Source: an uncultured Bacteroidales bacterium (lineage in GTDB: Bacteria; Bacteroidota; Bacteroidia; Bacteroidales; Paludibacteraceae). From it: DNA of 5,332 nucleotides. The DNA is taken from positions 1 to 5,332 of the forward strand of contig CALGCU010000139.1 in the NCBI GenBank assembly GCA_937886455.1. The letters are read 5' to 3'. Shown here piece after piece: positions 1-5,324 of this stretch; positions within the stretch are counted from its first letter, which is position 1; each line of letters begins with the position of its first letter. The notes under the pieces are model-generated. The model was not told the origin of the DNA. It ran no database searches and saw nothing but the letters and a program-made list of their open reading frames with translations. Both the position numbers and the translations under genes were made by a program.

Positions 1-178
1 CTGTTTATTTTGCAAATAATTCTATAAATACCTCGCTACGCCCCTACTTAGGGCGGCAGTGCGATTAGTACTTGTATGTGAGGGGGGTATGCCTATTTAT
101 TTTGCAAATAATTCTATAAATACCTCGCTACGCATCCTACTTAGGGCGACAGTGCGATTAGAACTTGTATGTGAGGGG
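1..178. repeat. Two tandem copies of a ~92-bp noncoding repeat
   Basis: Copy 1 (1-85) and copy 2 (93-178) align over about 85 bases with only a handful of substitutions and one single-base insertion. The differences are at 3/95, 42/134, 43/135, 56/149 and 69/162, with one extra C near 137. The period is therefore 92-93 bp. Each copy contains a perfect short palindrome (TTATTT-TGC-AAATAA, 5-19 and 97-111), then a GC-rich part bounded by CCTC and GAGG words. The first copy starts at the window edge, so more copies may lie outside. No open frame or CRISPR-like repeat/spacer layout is present. It occupies the whole stretch downstream of dapA. It could be a REP-like extragenic element or a structured 3' region. 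Confidence 0.85.
33..64. other. Nested hairpin in repeat copy 1
   Basis: An outer TCGC/GCGA pair (33-36 with 61-64) encloses a stronger CGCCC/GGGCG stem (39-43 with 51-55). In copy 2 the outer pair is kept (125-128 with 154-157), but the inner stem is weakened by the changes at 134-137. Lying 3' of dapA on the transcribed strand, these structures could slow or end transcription or protect the mRNA end. No strong U-run follows directly, so a classical intrinsic terminator is not clear. Confidence 0.4.
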
Positions 179-193
179 ATATTGGGTTGGTAA

Positions 194-1084
194 TTAGGCT
201 TTGATGTCTAATTGGTCTAATACTCTACGTATTTTTTCGTAGGTTGTAATCGTGGTAGGCACCAATGGTAGTCTTAGTTTATTTTCAATAAATCCCATTG
301 CCGCCAACATGCTTTTAACTCCAGCGGGATTACCTTCCACAAAGAGTAACTTAATCAATTCAGTAAACTGATGGTGTATGAGTAAGGCTCGTTGATAATC
401 TCCCGCCAATGCCAGACGTACCATTCTGCTAAATTCACGTGGGAAGGCATTTCCAATAACAGATATGACTCCCACGGCTCCAGCTGTGATTAGAGGGTAT
501 GTGATACCATCATCTCCAGAGATAACAGAGAAATGCTCCGGTTTATTTTTAATAATATCATCTATCTGTGTGAAGTTACCCGATGCTTCTTTGATTGCCA
601 CGATGTTTTTGAAATCATGTGCCAATCTCAGTGTTGTTTCAGCCTGCATATTTACTCCTGTACGTCCCGGAACATTATATAGCACAATGGGGAGTGGTGA
701 AGCCTTTGATACAGCTTCGTAATGACGATATAGTCCTTCTTGAGATGGTTTGTTGTAATAAGGAGTTACAGATAAGAGTGCATCAATTCCAGTAAACTCG
801 CTATGACGTATTGTCTCTATGAGGTGTTGTGTGTTATTGCCCCCCATTCCCAACACTAATGGTACACGACCTTTAGCTACTGAGACTACAGTTTGTATGA
901 CATCCTGTTTTTCTTGTTCTGTGAGTGTAGGTGTTTCTGCTGTTGTTCCTAAAACTACTAAGTAGTCCGTTCCATTGGTAATTTGATATTCAACAAGTCT
1001 TTTTAACGCATCAAAATCAATAGCGCCATCCACCTTGAACGGTGTGACCAACGCAACCCCCATACCTCTTAACTCGTTTTGCAT
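194..1084 (-). CDS. dapA: 4-hydroxy-tetrahydrodipicolinate synthase DapA
   Basis: This cytoplasmic class I aldolase condenses pyruvate with aspartate semialdehyde, the first committed step of the diaminopimelate/lysine pathway. With the start at 1084 the protein has 296 residues, the usual family length. Visible landmarks in that numbering are the GTTAE loop with T47-T48, Y110 in the PYYNKP motif, Y136 in LYNVPGRTG with R141 for substrate carboxylate binding, and K165 in AIKEASGN as the Schiff-base lysine. All catalytic residues expected from the E. coli enzyme (Thr44/45, Tyr107, Tyr133, Arg138, Lys161) have counterparts. The frame stays open up to an ATG at 1147, adding 21 residues. I prefer 1084 because MQNELRGMGVALVTPF matches the family N-terminus and the promoter at 1161-1169 would leave only a few nucleotides before 1147. 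The gene has its own promoter just after the upstream DUF6913-like gene. Confidence 0.96.
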   Translation of the reverse strand: MQNELRGMGVALVTPFKVDGAIDFDALKRLVEYQITNGTDYLVVLGTTAETPTLTEQEKQDVIQTVVSVAKGRVPLVLGMGGNNTQHLIETIRHSEFTGIDALLSVTPYYNKPSQEGLYRHYEAVSKASPLPIVLYNVPGRTGVNMQAETTLRLAHDFKNIVAIKEASGNFTQIDDIIKNKPEHFSVISGDDGITYPLITAGAVGVISVIGNAFPREFSRMVRLALAGDYQRALLIHHQFTELIKLLFVEGNPAGVKSMLAAMGFIENKLRLPLVPTTITTYEKIRRVLDQLDIKA

Positions 1085-1160
1085 AAACTTTCGTTCTATT
1101 GATATCTTTTTATTACCTACGTTCAGAGAGGATGTATCATCTCTCATTCACATTTCTTGT

Positions 1161-1193
1161 GCAAAGATACGTTTTTTTAGAGTGATGTGCTAA
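1161..1193 (-). promoter_or_regulatory. Bacteroidota-type promoter for dapA
   Basis: On the minus strand TATCTTTGC (1169 to 1161) matches the TAnnTTTG -7 consensus exactly. A weak TTAG (1193-1190) lies 20 nt upstream at the -33 position. Transcription would begin near 1153-1156, giving about 70 nt of leader before the preferred dapA ATG at 1084. The -33 region lies inside the last codons of the preceding gene. Confidence 0.7.
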
Positions 1194-1719
1194 TAGTTTT
1201 TAAGTAAAATAGCATTTGATTGAACAAAAAGTCCAAATTTGGTGTGATAACTGACATATCATTATGTAAATTGGCTTCCGTTCCTATCATAAAATCCGGT
1301 TGCAACAATTTCTCAGCTTGTATTCCTACCCTACATTTCGCATCAATATACAACAGCATGTATTGTAAAGGTAGAATGGTGTGTGTAGTTAAATCAAAGA
1401 TTACATCACAAGTAGTGTTTTTTAGTTGTTGTAGAATTTGTTCTTCGGGTAGATGTAGCAGTGTGAGTTGCTTTTTGTCTAAAATGGTGATTCCCTCCCG
1501 ACTATACATCATGTTTTTACTTTTTTCCATGAAAGCAAAAGCCTGTACTTGTTTACCATCAGCTTTTAGCTGTTGGATTATGTCATGGTATGCTTTATCT
1601 TCTTTTTCACCTTTGCTTTCGAAGAGCACGACCACTTGTTTTATCTGTGCATATGGGACAAACTCCTTTCGTTTTCTGGTGTATTGTTTTACACGTCGCT
1701 TAAAATTCCACTTTCTCAT
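1177..1719 (-). CDS. DUF6913-like protein of unknown function
   Basis: This is a 180-residue, probably cytoplasmic protein without signal peptide or obvious membrane helix. It starts with a strongly basic stretch (residues 1-20, rich in K and R). A Rossmann-like alternating pattern follows: a beta strand IKQVVVLFES (26-35), a helix with DKAYHDIIQQLKADG, then a second strand VQAFAF (58-63). Near the C-terminus, CDVIFDLTTHTILPLQYML (104-122) is followed by AKCRVGIQ. This DLT...LPL...VG layout recalls the small Bacteroidota family I remember as DUF6913, and loosely the nucleotide-binding half of heptosyltransferase-like folds. I recognise no catalytic residues and assign no reaction. The gene stands directly upstream of dapA on the same strand with its own consensus promoter. 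Family name is from memory, and a fold-level relation is inference. Confidence 0.8.
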   Translation of the reverse strand: MRKWNFKRRVKQYTRKRKEFVPYAQIKQVVVLFESKGEKEDKAYHDIIQQLKADGKQVQAFAFMEKSKNMMYSREGITILDKKQLTLLHLPEEQILQQLKNTTCDVIFDLTTHTILPLQYMLLYIDAKCRVGIQAEKLLQPDFMIGTEANLHNDMSVITPNLDFLFNQMLFYLKTISTSL

Positions 1720-1742
1720 AGATTTCTATCCATTCATCGTAG

Positions 1743-1775
1743 GCAAAGTTAATGCAAACAAGCGAGATATACAAA
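1743..1775 (-). promoter_or_regulatory. Consensus promoter of the DUF6913-like gene
   Basis: Minus-strand TAACTTTGC (1751 to 1743) is a perfect TAnnTTTG -7 box, and TTTG (1775 to 1772) is a perfect -33 box with a 20-nt spacer. The expected transcription start is near 1735-1738, giving a leader of roughly 17 nt before the ATG at 1719. The -33 box overlaps one arm of the hairpin at 1759-1814. Confidence 0.8.
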
Positions 1776-1814
1776 GTTGCTTCTATATATTTCACAACAT
1801 GTATATCTCACTTG
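1759..1814. terminator. Intergenic hairpin, possible pdxB terminator
   Basis: Bases 1759-1773 pair with 1800-1814 over 15 positions with one G-T wobble (1763/1764 region). A further GTTG/CAAC stem (1776-1779 with 1795-1798) closes a 15-nt loop. It begins 43 nt after the pdxB stop on the transcribed strand. The downstream sequence on that strand is only mildly T-rich, so termination efficiency is uncertain. Because the structure is symmetric it could also be a protein-binding palindrome over the next promoter. Confidence 0.55.
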
Positions 1815-1857
1815 CTGTTTATCAGTGCAGAAGATGAGTAGTAATTGTTTGAGTTTG

Positions 1858-2829
1858 TTAACGCAATTTATAGTTGTCACGCATAGATTCAAACAGATGA
1901 GGTGTGGCTCTGAGAGCTTTGTCATCAGCCTGTATATCATAATAGGCGTTCGGGTCATATCCATCAGGTAGCGGAGCTTTCCATTCGTACAAATCTTTTA
2001 TTGCAAAGAAACGCGCCAATCCTTGCACACTCTGTGTTGTGGCATTGACTTTACCCAGCAAAGAATAGCCCGCTATGTGAAATGTTCCAATGAGCACTTT
2101 ATCTAATAAGTTCAGATTTAGTTTAGGTTCACCTTCCCAACAGTCAATGATGGTTCTTTGAGGAAAATGTGTAGCGAGTAATGCCGTTTCGTCAATAATA
2201 CCTCCACGTGCAGCGTTTATGATACAAGCATCCTTTTTGAGGAGTGAGAGGAATGTTTCATCACAGATATGATAGGTTTTATCTTCACCTTGTTTTTGCA
2301 GTGGTGTGTGGAATGTGATAATATCAGCATGTTTAGCCACTTCTTGGAGTGAGACAAACGCATTATTTCCTTCTTTTCTTGCTCTTGGTGGGTCGCAGCA
2401 TAGTAGTTTCATGCCCCATTCCCGTGCCATTTGTTCCACTAATTTACCAACATGTCCAACACCTACAATTCCGAGTGTCTTTGTGGTCAGATCCATGTGA
2501 TAGTGTTTGGCTAAGTGTTGTATAGCCGCCCCAACATATTGTTTGACCGCTGTGGCATTACATCCAGCTGCATTTTGCCATACAATTCCTTGTTGTTCAC
2601 AGTAGGTGGCATCAATATGGTCGTAGCCAATAGTGGCTGTAGCCACAAATCTTACTTTTGAATTTTTGAGTAATGTTTCGTTGCATTTTGTGCGTGTTCG
2701 TACAATGAGTGCGTCCACATCTTTCACTGTTTGAGGATTAATTTCTGCCGGGTCGGCATAAATCACTTCCGCATAAGGTTCGAGAACACCTTCAATGAAA
2801 GGAACGTATTTATCAATTATAATCTTCAT
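1858..2829 (-). CDS. pdxB: 4-phosphoerythronate dehydrogenase PdxB (short form)
   Basis: This cytoplasmic NAD-dependent D-2-hydroxyacid dehydrogenase oxidises 4-phospho-D-erythronate in the DXP-dependent pyridoxal 5'-phosphate pathway. The 323-residue product matches E. coli PdxB along its length: an N-terminal MKIIIDKYVPF, ATATIGYDHID (63-73), AAGCNATAV (87-95), the NAD-binding GVGHVG (123-128), CDPPRA (145-150), NAARGG with catalytic R208, WEGEP with E234, and HIAGYS with H251. The R-E and E-H spacing agrees with E. coli R208/E237/H254 apart from a three-residue deletion. The C-terminal dimerisation part is reduced: E. coli PdxB has about 378 residues, and here the tail ends soon after a segment resembling YDVRRDDAPLR. 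It is the third gene of the padR operon, 30 nt after the membrane-protein gene, with no promoter of its own visible. Confidence 0.93.
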   Translation of the reverse strand: MKIIIDKYVPFIEGVLEPYAEVIYADPAEINPQTVKDVDALIVRTRTKCNETLLKNSKVRFVATATIGYDHIDATYCEQQGIVWQNAAGCNATAVKQYVGAAIQHLAKHYHMDLTTKTLGIVGVGHVGKLVEQMAREWGMKLLCCDPPRARKEGNNAFVSLQEVAKHADIITFHTPLQKQGEDKTYHICDETFLSLLKKDACIINAARGGIIDETALLATHFPQRTIIDCWEGEPKLNLNLLDKVLIGTFHIAGYSLLGKVNATTQSVQGLARFFAIKDLYEWKAPLPDGYDPNAYYDIQADDKALRATPHLFESMRDNYKLR

Positions 2830-2859
2830 ATCTCAGTTGTATTGTAATCAGGTATAAGG

Positions 2860-4527
2860 TTAATCTCTATCTCTTCTTAGTTTCACTCCCCATGTGGTTT
2901 CTTCTTTCAACAAGATAGGATTCCCTTTGTATTTAATTTGTGAAAATCCATTCGCTGTGACCCATAAGGAATCGGTAGCCCATACTTCAGCATCGGCAGT
3001 TCCGCCCACATTAAGTGTAAGCGCCTTAGATGACATTTCGTCAGCATCCAAATCCACAGCCCCTTGCAGACTAATCTCTGCGTTTTGTGCTCTTCCTTCC
3101 AGTTCTACTTTTGATGCCCCTGCAACATCCATGTTTAGTTGTTGCACATCCATTGTTAAGTCAATATCAGCAGCTCCCTGAGCCATTACTGTCAAAGTTG
3201 GGATTTGCATTATTTCTTGATTTGTGAGTTGACATGCTCCAGCCATTTCCACTCTATCCAAATCAGGCGTAGTGACTAAAATCTCCATCTTTGAGTTCAG
3301 TTTATTTCTGACTACAAGTACACTATCTTGCACCGAGAGGCAATTACTTTCCATTGCCGGTCTGACTGCGACTGTTTGCTTTTCGCCTTGTGCCAATATT
3401 ATTCGCACAGTTCCATCCGCATTGATAGCATTAAATGGTTGCACCTCCATCACTTCATAGGCCATTGAGGAGAAGGGCATCGCCTTATCATCTTCCCAAG
3501 CATCCATCTGTAGTGTCATGTCAATCATCTTCTGGCGTAATCCCACTGATGACAGTAGAGCAAATATCAGTGTGCATAGCGCTAATAACCACACCAAACA
3601 GAATGAGAGATTAAATTTCTTTCCTGTCCAGCGTCTTTTGGTTAATAAATTGATGCATCCAGCAATGATGATAATCAGCGGACATACACAGAGCAGAATA
3701 ATAGAGACCTGACACATTTGCACTTGCCATGGTTGTAGCATAGAAAGTAGTCCTGCCCAATCCAAGAACATAGCCGGAAGTGCTCCCATAGTACCAATTC
3801 CTGCCCCCAACAATCCCATAGATACTCCCATAAATGCCAAGAACAATGCTCCCAACACCACAATTGCAATCAATCCAAAAAAGCCAACAACTGCGAAAAA
3901 GCACACTTTGAGAATTGTTCCTATTATTCTCACTACTTTTCGAGAACCAGATGGTGTTTGAGTTGCCATTTCATTAAAACTCTCTTGAATAGTATTGATT
4001 GTTACCGGTTCTCCTTTCATTTCCAACTTTTGTGCGACAGTACGTGCCGGTTCAGCAATAATCCACATGAGAAGATATAGCACAATAGGCCATCCTTGTC
4101 CCACAAACATCAATGCGACGAATATTAGTCTGATCCAGACGACGTCCCATCCAAGGAAAGCCGCCAATCCCGCAGCCACACCCCCTAACATGGCGTTATC
4201 TACGTCACGGTAAAAACGTCTGCGTGGTTTATTTGCGGTATTCTTGTTGTCCATTGTTCCGTCCATGGCGTAGTCTTTCGGTTCTCCCATTCTTGTCATG
4301 ATACGTTGTAGGATTTCTGCCGTTGCGATATTAGTGTTCAGTTTTGTGTATTCCTCTGTGATGAGTTCGGCAATTCGTGCTTCTATGTCGGCCATGATTT
4401 CATCCTTATCATCAGAAAGGTCTAAACTTGCCCTTACCGCATTGAGATAGTCATGAAGCTGTTGATAAGCATCCTCATCAATGTGAAATACTGTTCCGTT
4501 TAAATTTACTGTGAGTGTTTTTTTCAT
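2860..4527 (-). CDS. HAAS/PspC/head-GIN inner-membrane protein
   Basis: This 555-residue membrane protein has three recognisable parts. Residues 1-90 form an acidic helical region with DIEARIAEL (47-55) and MGEPKDYA (80-87), like the HAAS/DUF1700 region often paired with PadR regulators. Residues 103-160 are a PspC domain (RRRFYR, then GGVAAGLAAFLGWD, WIRLIF and the hydrophobic run to MWIIAEP). Further membrane segments lie near 205-231, 235-256, 271-295 and 308-329, with basic loops at 193-204 and 296-304. Residues about 357-535 form a head-GIN (DUF2807) beta domain, with GA-type turns recurring every 19-21 residues (430, 451, 470, 489, 509). Probably the N-terminus is cytoplasmic and the beta domain periplasmic. 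PspC proteins act in envelope stress sensing, and the beta domain may bind an envelope ligand; both roles are inference here. The gene starts 13 nt after padR, which suggests cotranscription and functional coupling. Confidence 0.88.
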   Translation of the reverse strand: MKKTLTVNLNGTVFHIDEDAYQQLHDYLNAVRASLDLSDDKDEIMADIEARIAELITEEYTKLNTNIATAEILQRIMTRMGEPKDYAMDGTMDNKNTANKPRRRFYRDVDNAMLGGVAAGLAAFLGWDVVWIRLIFVALMFVGQGWPIVLYLLMWIIAEPARTVAQKLEMKGEPVTINTIQESFNEMATQTPSGSRKVVRIIGTILKVCFFAVVGFFGLIAIVVLGALFLAFMGVSMGLLGAGIGTMGALPAMFLDWAGLLSMLQPWQVQMCQVSIILLCVCPLIIIIAGCINLLTKRRWTGKKFNLSFCLVWLLALCTLIFALLSSVGLRQKMIDMTLQMDAWEDDKAMPFSSMAYEVMEVQPFNAINADGTVRIILAQGEKQTVAVRPAMESNCLSVQDSVLVVRNKLNSKMEILVTTPDLDRVEMAGACQLTNQEIMQIPTLTVMAQGAADIDLTMDVQQLNMDVAGASKVELEGRAQNAEISLQGAVDLDADEMSSKALTLNVGGTADAEVWATDSLWVTANGFSQIKYKGNPILLKEETTWGVKLRRDRD

Positions 4528-4540
4528 ATCAGTTTATTTT

Positions 4541-4873
4541 TTATTCGTTATTTTTCTCGTGTAATGATTGTATGGTGTTTTGCATTGTCCCCCACTCTTT
4601 TTCCAATTCTTGTAGGAGTAATTCACCTTGTGTTGTAATTTTGAAGTATTTTCTTGGCGGTCCTGCCGGCGATTCCTGCCAATAGTATGTCAATATATCA
4701 GCATTTTTTAATCTTGATAGTAGCGGATAGAGTGTTCCTTCAACTACCACCAGTTTTGCAGCTTTCAGACATTCCAATATTTCTGTGGCATACATCGGTT
4801 CGTATTGGAGAATAAGCAGAATACAATACTCCAATAGGCCTTTTTTCATCTGTGAGCGTAAGTTTTCAATCAT
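4541..4873 (-). CDS. PadR-family transcriptional regulator (small subfamily)
   Basis: This 110-residue winged-helix DNA-binding protein is probably a dimeric repressor. The N-terminal helix contains QMKKGLLEYCILLIL (8-22), followed by YATEILECLK (28-37). The recognition region is VVEGTLYPLLSRLKNADIL (43-61), and the wing carries GPPRKYFKIT (71-80). The short C-terminal helix (ELLLQELEKEWGTM) suits the small dimer type. The frame could be extended to an ATG at 4945, but that would place the start upstream of the promoter at 4891-4922, and family members begin like MIENLRSQ, so 4873 is preferred. The expected leader is only about 10 nt. The gene is first in an operon with the HAAS/PspC/head-GIN gene, a pairing common in Bacteroidota and Bacillota, so it likely represses its own operon. 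The inducer is unknown. Confidence 0.93.
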   Translation of the reverse strand: MIENLRSQMKKGLLEYCILLILQYEPMYATEILECLKAAKLVVVEGTLYPLLSRLKNADILTYYWQESPAGPPRKYFKITTQGELLLQELEKEWGTMQNTIQSLHEKNNE

Positions 4874-4890
4874 AATTCTTTTATTTTTTT

Positions 4891-4922
4891 GCAAAGATAA
4901 TGCAATGTTAGATACTTTGCAA
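4891..4922 (-). promoter_or_regulatory. Bacteroidota-type promoter of the padR operon
   Basis: Minus-strand TATCTTTGC (4899 to 4891) is a perfect -7 box, and TTG (4922 to 4920) lies exactly 20 nt upstream as the -33 box, the same spacing as the promoter at 1743-1775. The start of transcription is expected near 4883-4886, about 10 nt before the padR ATG. The arms GCAAAG (4891-4896) and CTTTGC (4915-4920) also form a 6-bp inverted repeat across the promoter. Confidence 0.78.
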
Positions 4923-4957
4923 TACATAGTACTAAACATTAACATTATTTAACATTA
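4904..4957. promoter_or_regulatory. Operator-like repeats around the padR promoter
   Basis: AACATTA occurs three times upstream of the -33 box (4935-4941, 4941-4947, 4951-4957), and its reverse complement TAATGTT/AATGTTA occurs in the promoter spacer (4904-4910). Between them is a perfect 8-bp palindrome TAGTACTA (4927-4934), touching the -33 region. ATGT and ACAT half-sites of the kind PadR proteins recognise recur here, though not at the classical 8-nt spacing. They are plausible autoregulatory sites, but in such AT-rich DNA some of this could be chance. Confidence 0.4.
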
Positions 4958-5266
4958 TCATATACTAATGGTAGGTAGTTTCATAGTTTGTTTTTGGGGT
5001 TCGAATTATTCTTCGCAAGGCTTATCCTTTCAGTATCACTACGTTGCGCATCGTCCTTAGTGGTGTCGGGGATGGTGAATAATGTAGATAGAGGAACACC
5101 CTCCGTTCCACTCCTTTGCACTGCTCTTCACTTTGCCCTCCGTATGAAGGACATTGTATGTATAGACAGACACTCTACGTTCCATTCCGCTAACGCTACA
5201 TTTCACTCGTCCATCCCAGGTCGAGAGTGCGATGGATAGAAATATTTTTTTTATTATTGTTGTCCG
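4958..5266. other. Intergenic stretch without a convincing gene
   Basis: No frame here gives a protein-like product. The 83-codon plus-strand frame (4988-5239) yields a cysteine/serine/histidine-rich string without recognisable motif and opposes every neighbouring gene. The DNA is richer in G+C than the adjacent promoter region and holds degenerate repeats (see 5096-5187). A short TCCATC/GATGGA stem (5210-5215 with 5231-5236) followed by a T-run (5244-5252) resembles a plus-strand terminator, but no plus-strand gene leads into it. Confidence 0.6.
5096..5187. repeat. Degenerate direct repeat, period ~74 bp
   Basis: The 18-base word at 5096-5113 and that at 5170-5187 (consensus ACACYCTMCGTTCCAYTC) agree at 15 of 18 positions. 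Weaker similarity continues afterwards, with TTCACT at 5127-5132 and at 5202-5207 in each unit. A shorter related word, CACTACGTT, occurs at 5037-5045. This looks like an eroded tandem array or an extragenic repeat rather than coding sequence. Confidence 0.45.
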
Positions 5267-5283
5267 TTAAAAAAGATATTTAT

Positions 5284-5324
5284 TCCTATCTAGTGGTCCC
5301 GAGATGGTCGCGGGGATGATAGGA
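5284..5324. other. Hairpin at window edge, possible terminator or gene end
   Basis: TCCTATC (5284-5290) pairs perfectly with GATAGGA (5318-5324), and an inner CCCG/CGGG stem (5298-5301 with 5311-5314) fits inside. On the minus strand a T-run (CTTTTTT, 5274-5268) follows about 10 nt later, so it could terminate a minus-strand gene lying beyond 5332. Two minus frames are also open from the edge, ending at 5286 and 5267, so part of this may be the tail of a coding region. Neither reading is secure. Confidence 0.4.

Noticed and set aside
1..178. CRISPR array at the left edge
   Set aside because: The whole 92-bp unit including the middle is repeated. There are no unique spacers, and no cas gene is in view.
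1220..1837. 205-codon plus-strand open frame opposite the DUF6913-like gene
   Set aside because: It is antisense to a gene with a consensus promoter, gives a cysteine/serine-rich product without domains, and runs through the intergenic hairpin.
1749..1964. 71-codon minus frame overlapping the end of pdxB
   Set aside because: It overlaps well-matched pdxB codons in another frame and contains the promoter and hairpin of the next gene.
3611..3904. Minus frames of 97 and 64 codons inside the PspC gene
   Set aside because: They are out-of-frame translations of membrane-helix codons of a gene whose own frame shows clear domains.
4874..4945. Upstream extension of padR to an ATG at 4945
   Set aside because: The promoter boxes at 4891-4922 lie inside the extension, and the extra residues do not resemble the family N-terminus.
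4988..5239. 83-codon plus-strand open frame in the right gap
   Set aside because: The product is low in recognisable structure, there is no plus-strand promoter box upstream, and it spans degenerate nucleotide repeats.
5284..5324. tRNA or structured RNA gene at the right edge
   Set aside because: A 7-bp outer stem is present, but there is no anticodon arm, T-loop GTTCRA motif or CCA end, and the element is too short for a tRNA.
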